DNA from: Cystobacter fuscus DSM 2262
GTDB lineage: Bacteria > Myxococcota > Myxococcia > Myxococcales > Myxococcaceae
DNA length: 64,000 bases
Direction of reading: 5' to 3'
NCBI RefSeq assembly: GCF_000335475.2
Contig: NZ_ANAH02000064.1
Coordinates: 310,001 to 374,000, forward strand
Both the position numbers and the translations under genes were made by a program. The notes beneath the pieces were generated by a model. It ran no database searches. It had not been told where the DNA came from and saw nothing but the letters and a program-made list of their open reading frames with translations. Numbering within the stretch: position 1 is the stretch's first letter; every line of letters begins with the position of its first letter. This document shows positions 34,167-41,514 of the stretch, piece by piece.

Positions 34167-34775
34167 CTAGGTGTTCGCCTGCATCGCGCGTTGGTACGCC
34201 GGGCGCGCCTTCAGCCGCTCCCAGTAGGCGGCGAGATTGTCTGGCGGCGTCCTGTCCAGGGCCCCGCGCCAGATGCCCAGCGCGGTGCACAGGGCGATGT
34301 CGGCGAGCGTGAGCTGGGAGCCCACGAGGAAGGGGCCCGCGCCGAGCTGATCGGACAGGAACTTCACGGCCTTCGCGACGCGTCCCTCCAACGTGCGCAC
34401 CGACCAATTGCGCTTGTCGGCCTCCGGCGCCCCGAAGTGCGCGTCCATGAGGGGATTCATGCCCGCCCCGAACGTGGCCTCGCTGAACACCGTGAGTTGC
34501 AGCACGCGCGCGAGCGCCGGGTCCTCCTTCCCGGGCAACAGCGGCGTGGGGCCATACCGCTGCGCCACGTAGAGCAGCATGGCGACGGACTCGTTGATCG
34601 CCACGCCCCCCTCGTCCTCGAGGAACGGCACCGTGCCCATGGCGTTGAGGGCGCGGTAGGCCTCACTCGTCGGAAAGGAGACCTTCTCCACCTGGTAGGG
34701 CAGCCCCATCTCCTCGCACAGCCACATCACGCGCAGGCCACGTGCTCCACGCGGAAAGTTATGGATCTTGATCAC
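34167..34775 (-). CDS. Glutathione S-transferase family protein
   Basis: 202 residues from GTG 34775, preceded by GAGG at a good distance; the longer frame upstream has no GST sequence. The thioredoxin-like N-terminal half has 'NFPRGARGLRVMWLCEE', the cis-Pro 'GTVPFLEDEG' and the glutathione-binding 'ESVAMLLYVAQRYG'. The all-helical C-terminal half has 'LVGSQLTLADIALCTAL', the conserved N-capping box region. It conjugates or reduces electrophiles with glutathione or a related thiol. It is the first gene of a pair with the MBL-like gene. Confidence 0.85.
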   Translation of the reverse strand: MIKIHNFPRGARGLRVMWLCEEMGLPYQVEKVSFPTSEAYRALNAMGTVPFLEDEGGVAINESVAMLLYVAQRYGPTPLLPGKEDPALARVLQLTVFSEATFGAGMNPLMDAHFGAPEADKRNWSVRTLEGRVAKAVKFLSDQLGAGPFLVGSQLTLADIALCTALGIWRGALDRTPPDNLAAYWERLKARPAYQRAMQANT

Positions 34776-34897
34776 CGGAACCCTCGTTCGTGACGCCGAC
34801 AGCATAGGGCAAGCCCGTGAGGAGTTGGGCCAACCACCCGGCAAGAAGGAAATCACCTTGGTGGAACGGATGGGCGGCCCCGGGTGTCCACGCGGCC

Positions 34898-35710
34898 ATG
34901 ATGAAACGACTGTGGCTGTGGGGATTGTTGGTGCTGGGGGCCTTGCCCGCGGGGGCGGCGGACCGGGTGGAGCGAGCGCGGCGCGACAAGACGGCCGTGG
35001 TGGTCAAGGCCTTCCGCGACGCGGGGGTGGCCTGGCCTCCCGAGGAGCTGTTCGTGCGCGCCTTCAAGCACGAGCGCCGATTGGAGGTGTGGGGGGGCGA
35101 CCGGGGCCAGCCCCTGCGCCGGGTGAAGACGTACCCCGTCTGCGCGGCCTCGGGGGTGGAGGGGCCCAAGCGGCGCGAGGGGGACCTGCAGGTGCCCGAG
35201 GGTTTCTACACGCTCGACCAGTTCAACCCGTACAGCAACTTCCACCTGTCCATGCGGGTGAGCTACCCCAACGAGTCGGACCGGCGGCTGGGGCAGCGGC
35301 CGCTGGGCGGGGCCATCTACGTGCATGGCAACTGCGTGAGCATCGGCTGCATCGCCATCGAGGATGGCCCCATCGAGGAGCTGTACCTGATGGTGCTGGA
35401 GGCGCGCGCGCGCATGAAGCGGGATGTGCCCTTCCACATCTTCCCCCGCCGGCTGGACGCCGCGGGACTCGAGGCCCTGGAGTCGCTGCCCGAGGCCACC
35501 CCCGAACTGCGCGCCTTCTGGCGAGGGCTGGAGCCCGGGTGGCGCCTCTTCGAGCAGACCCGCCGCCCCCCCCGGGTGACGGTGGACTCGCGCACGGGGG
35601 CCTATGCGGTCCAGCCCGCGCGCGTGAGCCGCGGGCCGTTCAGGCCCCGATCTGCGTCAGCAGCGTGTCGGCATCGCTCACTTTGTACTCGCCGGGTGCC
35701 TCGACATTGA
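34898..35710 (+). CDS. YafK/DpaA-like L,D-transpeptidase-fold (YkuD) protein
   Basis: 270 residues from ATG 34898 (or 34901), with a signal peptide ending 'LPAGAA'. The YkuD core has 'VPEGFYTLDQFNPYSNFHLS', 'SYPNESDRRLG' and 'YVHGNCVSIGCIAIED', with His143 and catalytic Cys151. This closely follows the YafK/DpaA group, which in E. coli cleaves the peptidoglycan-Lpp link; the substrate in myxobacteria is unknown. The last 24 residues (from ~248) are encoded antisense to the 3' end of the peroxiredoxin gene and look Arg-rich and unstructured, so the original stop codon may have been lost. Confidence 0.85.
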   Translation: MMKRLWLWGLLVLGALPAGAADRVERARRDKTAVVVKAFRDAGVAWPPEELFVRAFKHERRLEVWGGDRGQPLRRVKTYPVCAASGVEGPKRREGDLQVPEGFYTLDQFNPYSNFHLSMRVSYPNESDRRLGQRPLGGAIYVHGNCVSIGCIAIEDGPIEELYLMVLEARARMKRDVPFHIFPRRLDAAGLEALESLPEATPELRAFWRGLEPGWRLFEQTRRPPRVTVDSRTGAYAVQPARVSRGPFRPRSASAACRHRSLCTRRVPRH

Positions 35711-36146
35711 GGCTGACCACCTTGCCGTCCTTCGCCAGGAGCGAGTAACGGCGGCTGCGCACGCCCATGCCCCGGGCGGAGAGGTCCAGGCTCAGCCCCA
35801 TGGCCTTGGCGAACTCCGCGCTGCCATCGGCCAGCATGCGAATCTTCCCATCGGTCTTCTGGTCGCGCGCCCAGGCGCCCATGACGAAGGCGTCGTTGAC
35901 GCTCACGCACCAGATCTCATCGACACCGGCCTGCTTGAAGTCCTGGGCCTTCTGGATGAAGCCGGGCACATGCTTGGCCGAGCAGGTGGGCGTGAAGGCA
36001 CCCGGCAAGGCGAACACCGCGATGGTCTTGCCCGCCGCGGCCTGCGTCACGTTCACCGGGTTCGGGCCGATGCTGCAACCATTCCCCTCCACCTCCGAGT
36101 ACTCCTGCAGGGTCACCGCGGGCAGTGCGTCACCAATCTTGATCAT
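35640..36146 (-). CDS. Peroxiredoxin, Prx5 type
   Basis: 168 residues from ATG 36146, with GGAG 7 nt upstream. The peroxidatic motif is 'PGAFTPTC' with Cys55, typical of Prx5/hybrid peroxiredoxins. Another Cys is at ~'EIWCVSVND'. The late Arg ('RSRRYSLLAKDG') that helps lower the pKa of the Cys is present. It reduces peroxides using glutaredoxin or thioredoxin. The 3' end overlaps the L,D-transpeptidase gene by 71 bp on the opposite strand. Confidence 0.9.
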   Translation of the reverse strand: MIKIGDALPAVTLQEYSEVEGNGCSIGPNPVNVTQAAAGKTIAVFALPGAFTPTCSAKHVPGFIQKAQDFKQAGVDEIWCVSVNDAFVMGAWARDQKTDGKIRMLADGSAEFAKAMGLSLDLSARGMGVRSRRYSLLAKDGKVVSLNVEAPGEYKVSDADTLLTQIGA

Positions 36147-36219
36147 CGCTGGCTCCAAGAGAAAAAACGGTCCACATCGTGGGCCGTCCCCGAGGATTCC
36201 ACAAGCCCTCGAGATCCAC

Positions 36220-36396
36220 TCAGTCCTCGTCGCTCACGGGATAGCCCAGGACATCGACCTCCACACCCAAGCGCGCGAAGAACTCCAGATCCTCCGCGGC
36301 GAAGGAAAGACAGGGAGCGAAGCTGTCTTTAGCCCCCACATAGAGTCCGAAGCGCAGATGGCGCTGGACGCCCAGTTTCGCGAGCGGGCGAATCAC
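36220..36396 (-). pseudogene. Remnant of a DUF4279-like gene (C-terminal ~58 codons)
   Basis: Read on the minus strand, bases 36396-36220 give a clean 58-codon frame ending '...DLEFFARLGVEVDVLGYP' plus an acidic tail. An in-frame TAA lies 15 bp upstream of the GTG. The ending (an acidic helix, then 'LGVEVDV' and an aromatic) resembles the C-terminus of DUF4279-type immunity-like domains, normally ~130 residues. AGGAGG directly abuts the GTG, too close for good initiation. It is most likely a truncated gene; a genuine micro-protein cannot be excluded. Confidence 0.4.
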
Positions 36397-36438
36397 CCTC
36401 CTGCGTCTTTAGCGCATGAGCATGGAGCCGTGCTCCAA

Positions 36439-37725
36439 CTACTTCACGGGCGAAGCCGGGGCCCCGGTCGGCCGCTCTGACGGTTCGCGCTTGAAGGGGC
36501 TCCAGGACACCACTACCTCCTGGCCCGTCGCGTCGCGTCCGTGGAGGGAGTCGAGGATCTGTTTGATCTCCGGCGCGGCCTCGGCGGCGCTCACCGTGAC
36601 GTAGCCCCGCCAGCCGCCGTGTCCGAGTTCCTCTTCCACGTGGACCCGCTCGCGCCAGGGCCGCGTGTCGATGTCGGGCTCGCCCTCCCAGCGCAGGAAC
36701 ACGCGCTCGAGACGCTCCCAGGTGACGTCCGTGCCTTCCGGAGCGCGCACCACCACGTCGCTCCGCCAGCCATCCGCCTCATCCGCCTCGGTGTTCGGGC
36801 GCCACCGGGAGACCTGGAGCGCGACGGGAGGCGGTTCGCTCGCGGGTTGCCCGCGCGTGAGCGCGAACACGGTGGCCTCCAGCGGGGGTCCTCGCTCCAG
36901 GCGCGCCTGGAGCCTCACGGTGAAGCTCCGCGTCTGCTCGGGACCGAGCTCCGCGAGTGCATAGGTGTGCTCGATCCCGGGTTCGGCCGTGGTCGCGCTG
37001 GAGCCATCGCCGAAGCTCCACACGTACGCCGAGACGCGCTCGCCGCCCTGGTACAGCGCCTGGAAGGTGAAGCGGCCCTGGCCTCGCTGGGTGAGCCCGA
37101 TGCGCAGGGGCTCGTGCCGCTGTCCCTCGCCCTGCGCGCACGGCCGCACCTCGAGCGTGATCTCCCGCTCGGCCAGCACGCCGACGCGCCGGCCTCCGAG
37201 ATCCGTGCACACCTGGAAGCGCACGGGGTATCTGCCGGCGACCGGCGGCGCCCGCCACTGGAGTGTCGGGCCAGGGTGCAACTCGGCACCGCCTCCAGTG
37301 ATGGGCCAGACCCACCGGGAGACCGCGCCCGGCTCGGGCACCCCCTCGAGGCGGGCGGACAGGCCCATCACCTCGCCCGCGCACACCCACTCGCGCTCCA
37401 GCTCGATGCCCTCGATGCGGACGCTGGAGGCCAGCGACACCCGCTCCTCGCCCAGGGCCGTGGCGAGGGCGTCTCCGGGCGTGCTGGCGGGCGGAGCGGA
37501 GTGGGGAGCGGGGGGCGGTGCCGCGAGAGGTCTCGCGGGGGGTGCCTTCGTCGCGGGAGCGCCGCGCTCCGCGGGTTCGGACAGCACGGTGGGCCGCGGT
37601 CCACCGGGCCGGAGCCACGCGGGGACGAGCAAGGCCAGCAGCAGCGCCGCGGCCCCCATCCCCACGAGGGCCAGACGGGCGCCGGGACGTGCGCGGGGGC
37701 CGGGTGGCTCGGGAGCGTGGCTCAC
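36439..37725 (-). CDS. Membrane-anchored PKD-domain protein
   Basis: 428 residues with one N-terminal membrane helix (~18-38), a Pro/Ala-rich spacer (~40-85) and a periplasmic beta-rich region. A PKD domain is recognised at ~225-300 by 'AYVWSFGDGSSATT' and 'IEHTYAL'; a related Ig-like unit precedes it ('RWVWPITGGGAELHPGPTL'). PKD domains mediate protein-protein or polysaccharide contacts on surfaces. It starts 6 bp after the stop of the secreted-protein gene, so the two form an operon and may interact. Confidence 0.75.
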   Translation of the reverse strand: MSHAPEPPGPRARPGARLALVGMGAAALLLALLVPAWLRPGGPRPTVLSEPAERGAPATKAPPARPLAAPPPAPHSAPPASTPGDALATALGEERVSLASSVRIEGIELEREWVCAGEVMGLSARLEGVPEPGAVSRWVWPITGGGAELHPGPTLQWRAPPVAGRYPVRFQVCTDLGGRRVGVLAEREITLEVRPCAQGEGQRHEPLRIGLTQRGQGRFTFQALYQGGERVSAYVWSFGDGSSATTAEPGIEHTYALAELGPEQTRSFTVRLQARLERGPPLEATVFALTRGQPASEPPPVALQVSRWRPNTEADEADGWRSDVVVRAPEGTDVTWERLERVFLRWEGEPDIDTRPWRERVHVEEELGHGGWRGYVTVSAAEAAPEIKQILDSLHGRDATGQEVVVSWSPFKREPSERPTGAPASPVK

Positions 37726-37731
37726 GGGACG

Positions 37732-38532
37732 CTAGAAGCCGAATTCCGTCAGGTGGCGGCCATACCCCTGCGAGTTGGGCCGGTACCACTGGTCATCCCA
37801 CCCCTTGAAAGCGGCGTCGTCGAGCAGGCGCTCGGTCTTGCCCTCGAGGGTGATGGCGTTGATCAGCTGCACCGTGGTCGAGCCCACGTTGCGCGAGACG
37901 AGCCGGTTCGTGGGATCGAGGAGCTGCGCGGTATGGCGGCTGCAGTAGTCCTGGAGGAAGCAGCCCTGGTCGCAGGTGCTCAGGGTGTTGTAGGTGGCGT
38001 GCTTGTCCTCGGCGACGTAGAGCGTGGGCCAGCCCCGGTGGGCATTGCGCGGGTCGCTCGCGGTGTCGTACTCGAGCTGATCGTGGGAGTACCAGGCCGA
38101 CGAGTCACAGCTGCTCTTGCGATGGGCGGACAGGTAGACCCAGTCGAGGTACCACCGGCCGGCGGAGTAATGGACCTCGAAGATCTGGAACTCGGGGTCT
38201 CCGTCGTGTCCGGTGGTGACACCGGTGTCGTCGAAGAAGGTGTCCAGGTAGAAGATCTGTAGCGTGCGGGTGGCGAAGCTGGTGCTCTTCACCGCGAAGT
38301 AGGGACGCCGCGCGTGGCCGCTCTCGCCGCTGTCGAACCAGAAGAGCGGCATGAACCCGGAGGCGACCTGGTCCTCACAGTCGTCGTTGAGCCCATCGCG
38401 ATCGGCGTCCGTGCCGCTTCCCCAACAGTTGTCGCCATAGGGGATGTGTCCGAGGCCGTCGGCGCGGGCGGTGCCCGTCATGGCGAGCAGCAACCCCAAC
38501 GAGACGACGGCGGTTCTCCAACTGCGTGGCAT
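37732..38532 (-). CDS. Secreted protein with calcium-loop motif, Vps62-like
   Basis: 266 residues with a signal peptide ending 'TGTARA'. Close to the mature N-terminus is a '[15 protein letters not shown]' loop (alternating Asp, thrombospondin type 3-like calcium site). The rest resembles secreted Vps62/DUF946-like proteins ('[19 protein letters not shown]', '[10 protein letters not shown]'). Cys pairs ('CDQGC', 'YCSRH') suggest disulphides. No catalytic residues can be assigned. It is transcribed with the PKD protein. Confidence 0.65.
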   Translation of the reverse strand: MPRSWRTAVVSLGLLLAMTGTARADGLGHIPYGDNCWGSGTDADRDGLNDDCEDQVASGFMPLFWFDSGESGHARRPYFAVKSTSFATRTLQIFYLDTFFDDTGVTTGHDGDPEFQIFEVHYSAGRWYLDWVYLSAHRKSSCDSSAWYSHDQLEYDTASDPRNAHRGWPTLYVAEDKHATYNTLSTCDQGCFLQDYCSRHTAQLLDPTNRLVSRNVGSTTVQLINAITLEGKTERLLDDAAFKGWDDQWYRPNSQGYGRHLTEFGF

Positions 38533-38779
38533 GCGGACCCTCCCGGGAAGGAGGGTGGATGCTACATGGAGGGCAGGGGGACGAGCACGGCCACGCGCGG
38601 CACGAGGGACCCCTCACGGGGCACGGGGAGGTATTCCTCCTGACACCTCGCGTCGAACGGAATGGATCGGGTCGACAAACCCGAGGGCGATCGACAAAGT
38701 GCGACGGTCGCCGACTCGGCGCCCACGATCCGCGTGCGCACCGCGTCCGATGACCACCTCGCGAAAGAAGGAAGGAAAA

Positions 38780-39295
38780 ATGGCGAACATCAAGGATCCG
38801 GAAAACACCATCATCATGGAGACGACCAAGGGAAAGGTCGTCATCGAGCTCCGCCCCGATCTCGCTCCGGGCCATGTGGCCCGCATCAAGGAACTGACGC
38901 GGGAGGGCGCCTATGACGGCGTCGTCTTCCACCGCGTGATCGAGAAATTCATGGCGCAGACCGGCGACGTCAAGTTCGGCAAGTCCACGGGCCCCGACTT
39001 CAACCCGGGCCGCGCCGGCATGGGCGGCTCCTCCAAGCCGGACCTGAAGGCCGAGTTCAGCAGCGCCAAACACGGCCGCGGGGCGTGCTCGATGGCGCGC
39101 GCGCAGAACCCCAACTCCGCCAACTCGCAGTTCTTCATCGTCTTCGACGACGCGTCCTTCCTGGACCGTCAGTACACCGTCTGGGGACAGGTGATCGAGG
39201 GCATGGAGAACGTCGACAAGATCAAGCGCGGCGAGCCCGTCGTGGATCCCGACAAGATCGTCTCCATGAAGGTCGCGGCGGACGTCAAGGCCTGA
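38780..39295 (+). CDS. Cyclophilin-type peptidyl-prolyl cis-trans isomerase
   Basis: 171 residues from ATG 38780, with an AAGGAAGGA ribosome-binding site. There is no signal peptide, so it is cytoplasmic. Cyclophilin motifs are clear: 'YDGVVFHRVIEKFMAQTGD' (catalytic Arg in FHRV), 'ACSMARAQNPNSANSQFFI' (Gln/Phe of the active site) and 'DRQYTVWGQVIEGMENVD'. It catalyses proline isomerisation during folding. The ~245 bp upstream hold no gene. Confidence 0.95.
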   Translation: MANIKDPENTIIMETTKGKVVIELRPDLAPGHVARIKELTREGAYDGVVFHRVIEKFMAQTGDVKFGKSTGPDFNPGRAGMGGSSKPDLKAEFSSAKHGRGACSMARAQNPNSANSQFFIVFDDASFLDRQYTVWGQVIEGMENVDKIKRGEPVVDPDKIVSMKVAADVKA

Positions 39296-39327
39296 TCGGC
39301 GCTACCGCCAACGCCTGACCGCGGCAG

Positions 39328-41514
39328 GTGCCGGACTTCTCCCAGCACCCGCCGCGGGGAGGCGTGCCCCCATGGGCCACGCCTCGATTCATCGGCTGCT
39401 CTTCGGCCAGCCGAGTCCCTGGACACCGTTCCGTCGGCTTCGAGGGCTACACAGGTTTCCCGTGTGTCCTTTCCCCACGAAGGGAGCGCACCCGGGAGGA
39501 TTCCATTTCTGCCAGGAACTGGCTGGAAATCGACGTCGAGCGGAGTGGTACCGAGCTGAGGGCCCGGGGTCTGGGTTGCCGTCAGGAGCAGCCCGGCGCG
39601 CACCTGCTCGGCCCCGGCTTCGATGCGGACGCGCTGCATGCGCTCGCCAGGCGTCTGAAGACAGCGGCCGAGAAAGGCATGCCGCTCGAGCCCGAGCTCG
39701 CACGGCAGGTCCAGGCGCTCCACCGCGCCCTTCTCCAGGGAGATCTCCAGTCGGTACTTGCTCGGCTGCGCGAGGCCTCCGATGGAGGGCCCGTCCTGCT
39801 GCGCTTCATGCTCCAGGATACGGACCTTCAAAGCTTCCCCTGGGAGGCCCTTTGCGAGCCCGGAAGGGAGTTCGAGTTCCTGGGGAACTCGGCGAGCCTG
39901 CTGCCAGTGCGTGGCGTGCGCTCGCCCGAGCCCTGGCAACCGCGCGAGGTGCGGGGCGCGGTGCGGCTGCTCGCCATCGCGCCGCTGCACCCTCACTCCC
40001 TCCCCCGGTTGCAGGCGACGCTTCACGAGAGTCTCGCCTCGGGCGAGGTCGAGTGGCTCGAGCCCCTCACGGGACCGAGGTCCCGCAAGGCCGCCCTCTT
40101 CGAGCGCCTGAGGCGCCAGCCCGAGCCCCACATCATCCACTTCATCGGACACGGGGGCCTGCACGAGGGAAGGCCCGTCCTGCGGCTGGCGGACGAGGAG
40201 GACGAGGAGAGCTGGGTCTCGGTGGAGTTGCTGGCGCAGCAGCTCCATGGGGCGTGGGGCCAGGGCCCCCTGCGGCTCATCGTCCTGGAGGCCTGTGAGG
40301 GAGCGAGCCCTGGCGCCCTGGAGAGCGCGGCGGAGCTGCTGGCGCGCACCGCGGCGGATGCCGTCCTCGCCTACCTCTGGCCGGTGAGGATGGACGTGGC
40401 CCTGCGCTGCTCGCGTGTGTTCTACCGCGCGCTCACGCGGGCGGCCCGGGAGGAGGGAGACGTGGCGCTCAGCCTCAACGAGGCCCGGCGCAGCGTCCTG
40501 GCGGAGCTGGAGGGCAGTGCTGAGGCGTTCTCCCCCGTGCTGTACCTGCGCGGACGCGATCCGGTGCTGTTCGATTTCAAGGCGCGCAAGGTCTCGCCTC
40601 CACCCCTCGTGGCCGCGCGGACGGAGGCGTCCCCCCCGCCTCCGGTCCTGGGGCAGTTCCTGGAGCAGCCCTTCTCGCTGCTGTTGGGAAATCGCTGGGA
40701 GGAGGAGGCGCCCGACTTCCGAGGTCTGCGTGAGCGGCTTCAGGGCGAGCTCATCCAGAAGGCGCTCTCCGTGCCACAGGAACTGCCCATGAGCACCCTG
40801 GCGGAGCACTTCGCGCTGCGCATCGGGCAGGAGGAGCTGGACTACGAGTTCCAGGAGGTGTTCGGCCAGTCGGACTTCAAGCCTCCCCTGATGCGTCTGT
40901 TGGCACGGCGGCTCGGGACCGGAGTGCACATCACCCTGTTGCGTCTGCCCCTACTGGAGCAGGCCATCGCCGAGCTGCATCCACGGCTCACGCTCTACGT
41001 CCTCCAGCCTTCCTCGAACGCCGACGGACGCGCCGTGATGATGCGGCGCGAGGCGGGCGGTGTCCGCTGGGAGCGGTTGCGCAAGGTCCCGAGCGAATTG
41101 GATACCGAGCGGGACGTGGTGGTGCTCCGGCTCTGCTCCGGCTACCTGCCGGCGCATCTCTTCAGCCATCCACTGCTCACCGAGGATGATTACCTGCTGG
41201 GCGTCCGCGGCCTGTCGAGCCTGCTGCCCTTCGAACTCGTCGAGCCCATCCAGAGTGCCCTGAGCCTGCGTCCGCTCCTGCTCGTCGGGATGTCCATGTT
41301 GGACTGGAGCCACCGGATGCTGCTCTACCAGCTCTTTGGCAGGCGCACGCTGATGCGCGGCAGCATGGCCGTGCTCGATCCCAAAAGCCGCGAGCAGGAG
41401 TTGTGGGAGGAGGGCAGGGGACTGCCTGGAAGGACCGGGGTGAGGGCGCTCGAATCGACGGATGAGCAACTGGCGGCCTGGCTCGAGGCGCTGGCGGCCG
41501 GGGGGACAGGATGA
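39328..41514 (+). CDS. CHAT caspase-like protease fused to a degenerate SIR2-like domain
   Basis: 728 residues in the longest frame (GTG 39328). The first ~59 residues are not protein-like; GGGAGGA at 39494-39500 sits before an ATT at 39505 that may be the true start. The CHAT domain (~60-415) has the His/Cys dyad: His275 ('HFIGHGG') and Cys323 ('LEACEGASPG'), then 'LWPVRMDVALR'. The C-terminal half (~445-728) has the SIR2-like end pattern 'LTEDDYLLGV' and 'LLLVGMSMLDWSHRMLLYQL'. Its NAD motifs are lost: 'LLLGNRW' replaces GxGxS, 'ITLLRLPLLE' replaces ITTNxD, and Cys replaces the His in 'RLCSGYL'. It overlaps the nSTAND gene by 4 bp, so the two are made together. Confidence 0.75.
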   Translation: MPDFSQHPPRGGVPPWATPRFIGCSSASRVPGHRSVGFEGYTGFPCVLSPRRERTREDSISARNWLEIDVERSGTELRARGLGCRQEQPGAHLLGPGFDADALHALARRLKTAAEKGMPLEPELARQVQALHRALLQGDLQSVLARLREASDGGPVLLRFMLQDTDLQSFPWEALCEPGREFEFLGNSASLLPVRGVRSPEPWQPREVRGAVRLLAIAPLHPHSLPRLQATLHESLASGEVEWLEPLTGPRSRKAALFERLRRQPEPHIIHFIGHGGLHEGRPVLRLADEEDEESWVSVELLAQQLHGAWGQGPLRLIVLEACEGASPGALESAAELLARTAADAVLAYLWPVRMDVALRCSRVFYRALTRAAREEGDVALSLNEARRSVLAELEGSAEAFSPVLYLRGRDPVLFDFKARKVSPPPLVAARTEASPPPPVLGQFLEQPFSLLLGNRWEEEAPDFRGLRERLQGELIQKALSVPQELPMSTLAEHFALRIGQEELDYEFQEVFGQSDFKPPLMRLLARRLGTGVHITLLRLPLLEQAIAELHPRLTLYVLQPSSNADGRAVMMRREAGGVRWERLRKVPSELDTERDVVVLRLCSGYLPAHLFSHPLLTEDDYLLGVRGLSSLLPFELVEPIQSALSLRPLLLVGMSMLDWSHRMLLYQLFGRRTLMRGSMAVLDPKSREQELWEEGRGLPGRTGVRALESTDEQLAAWLEALAAGGTG

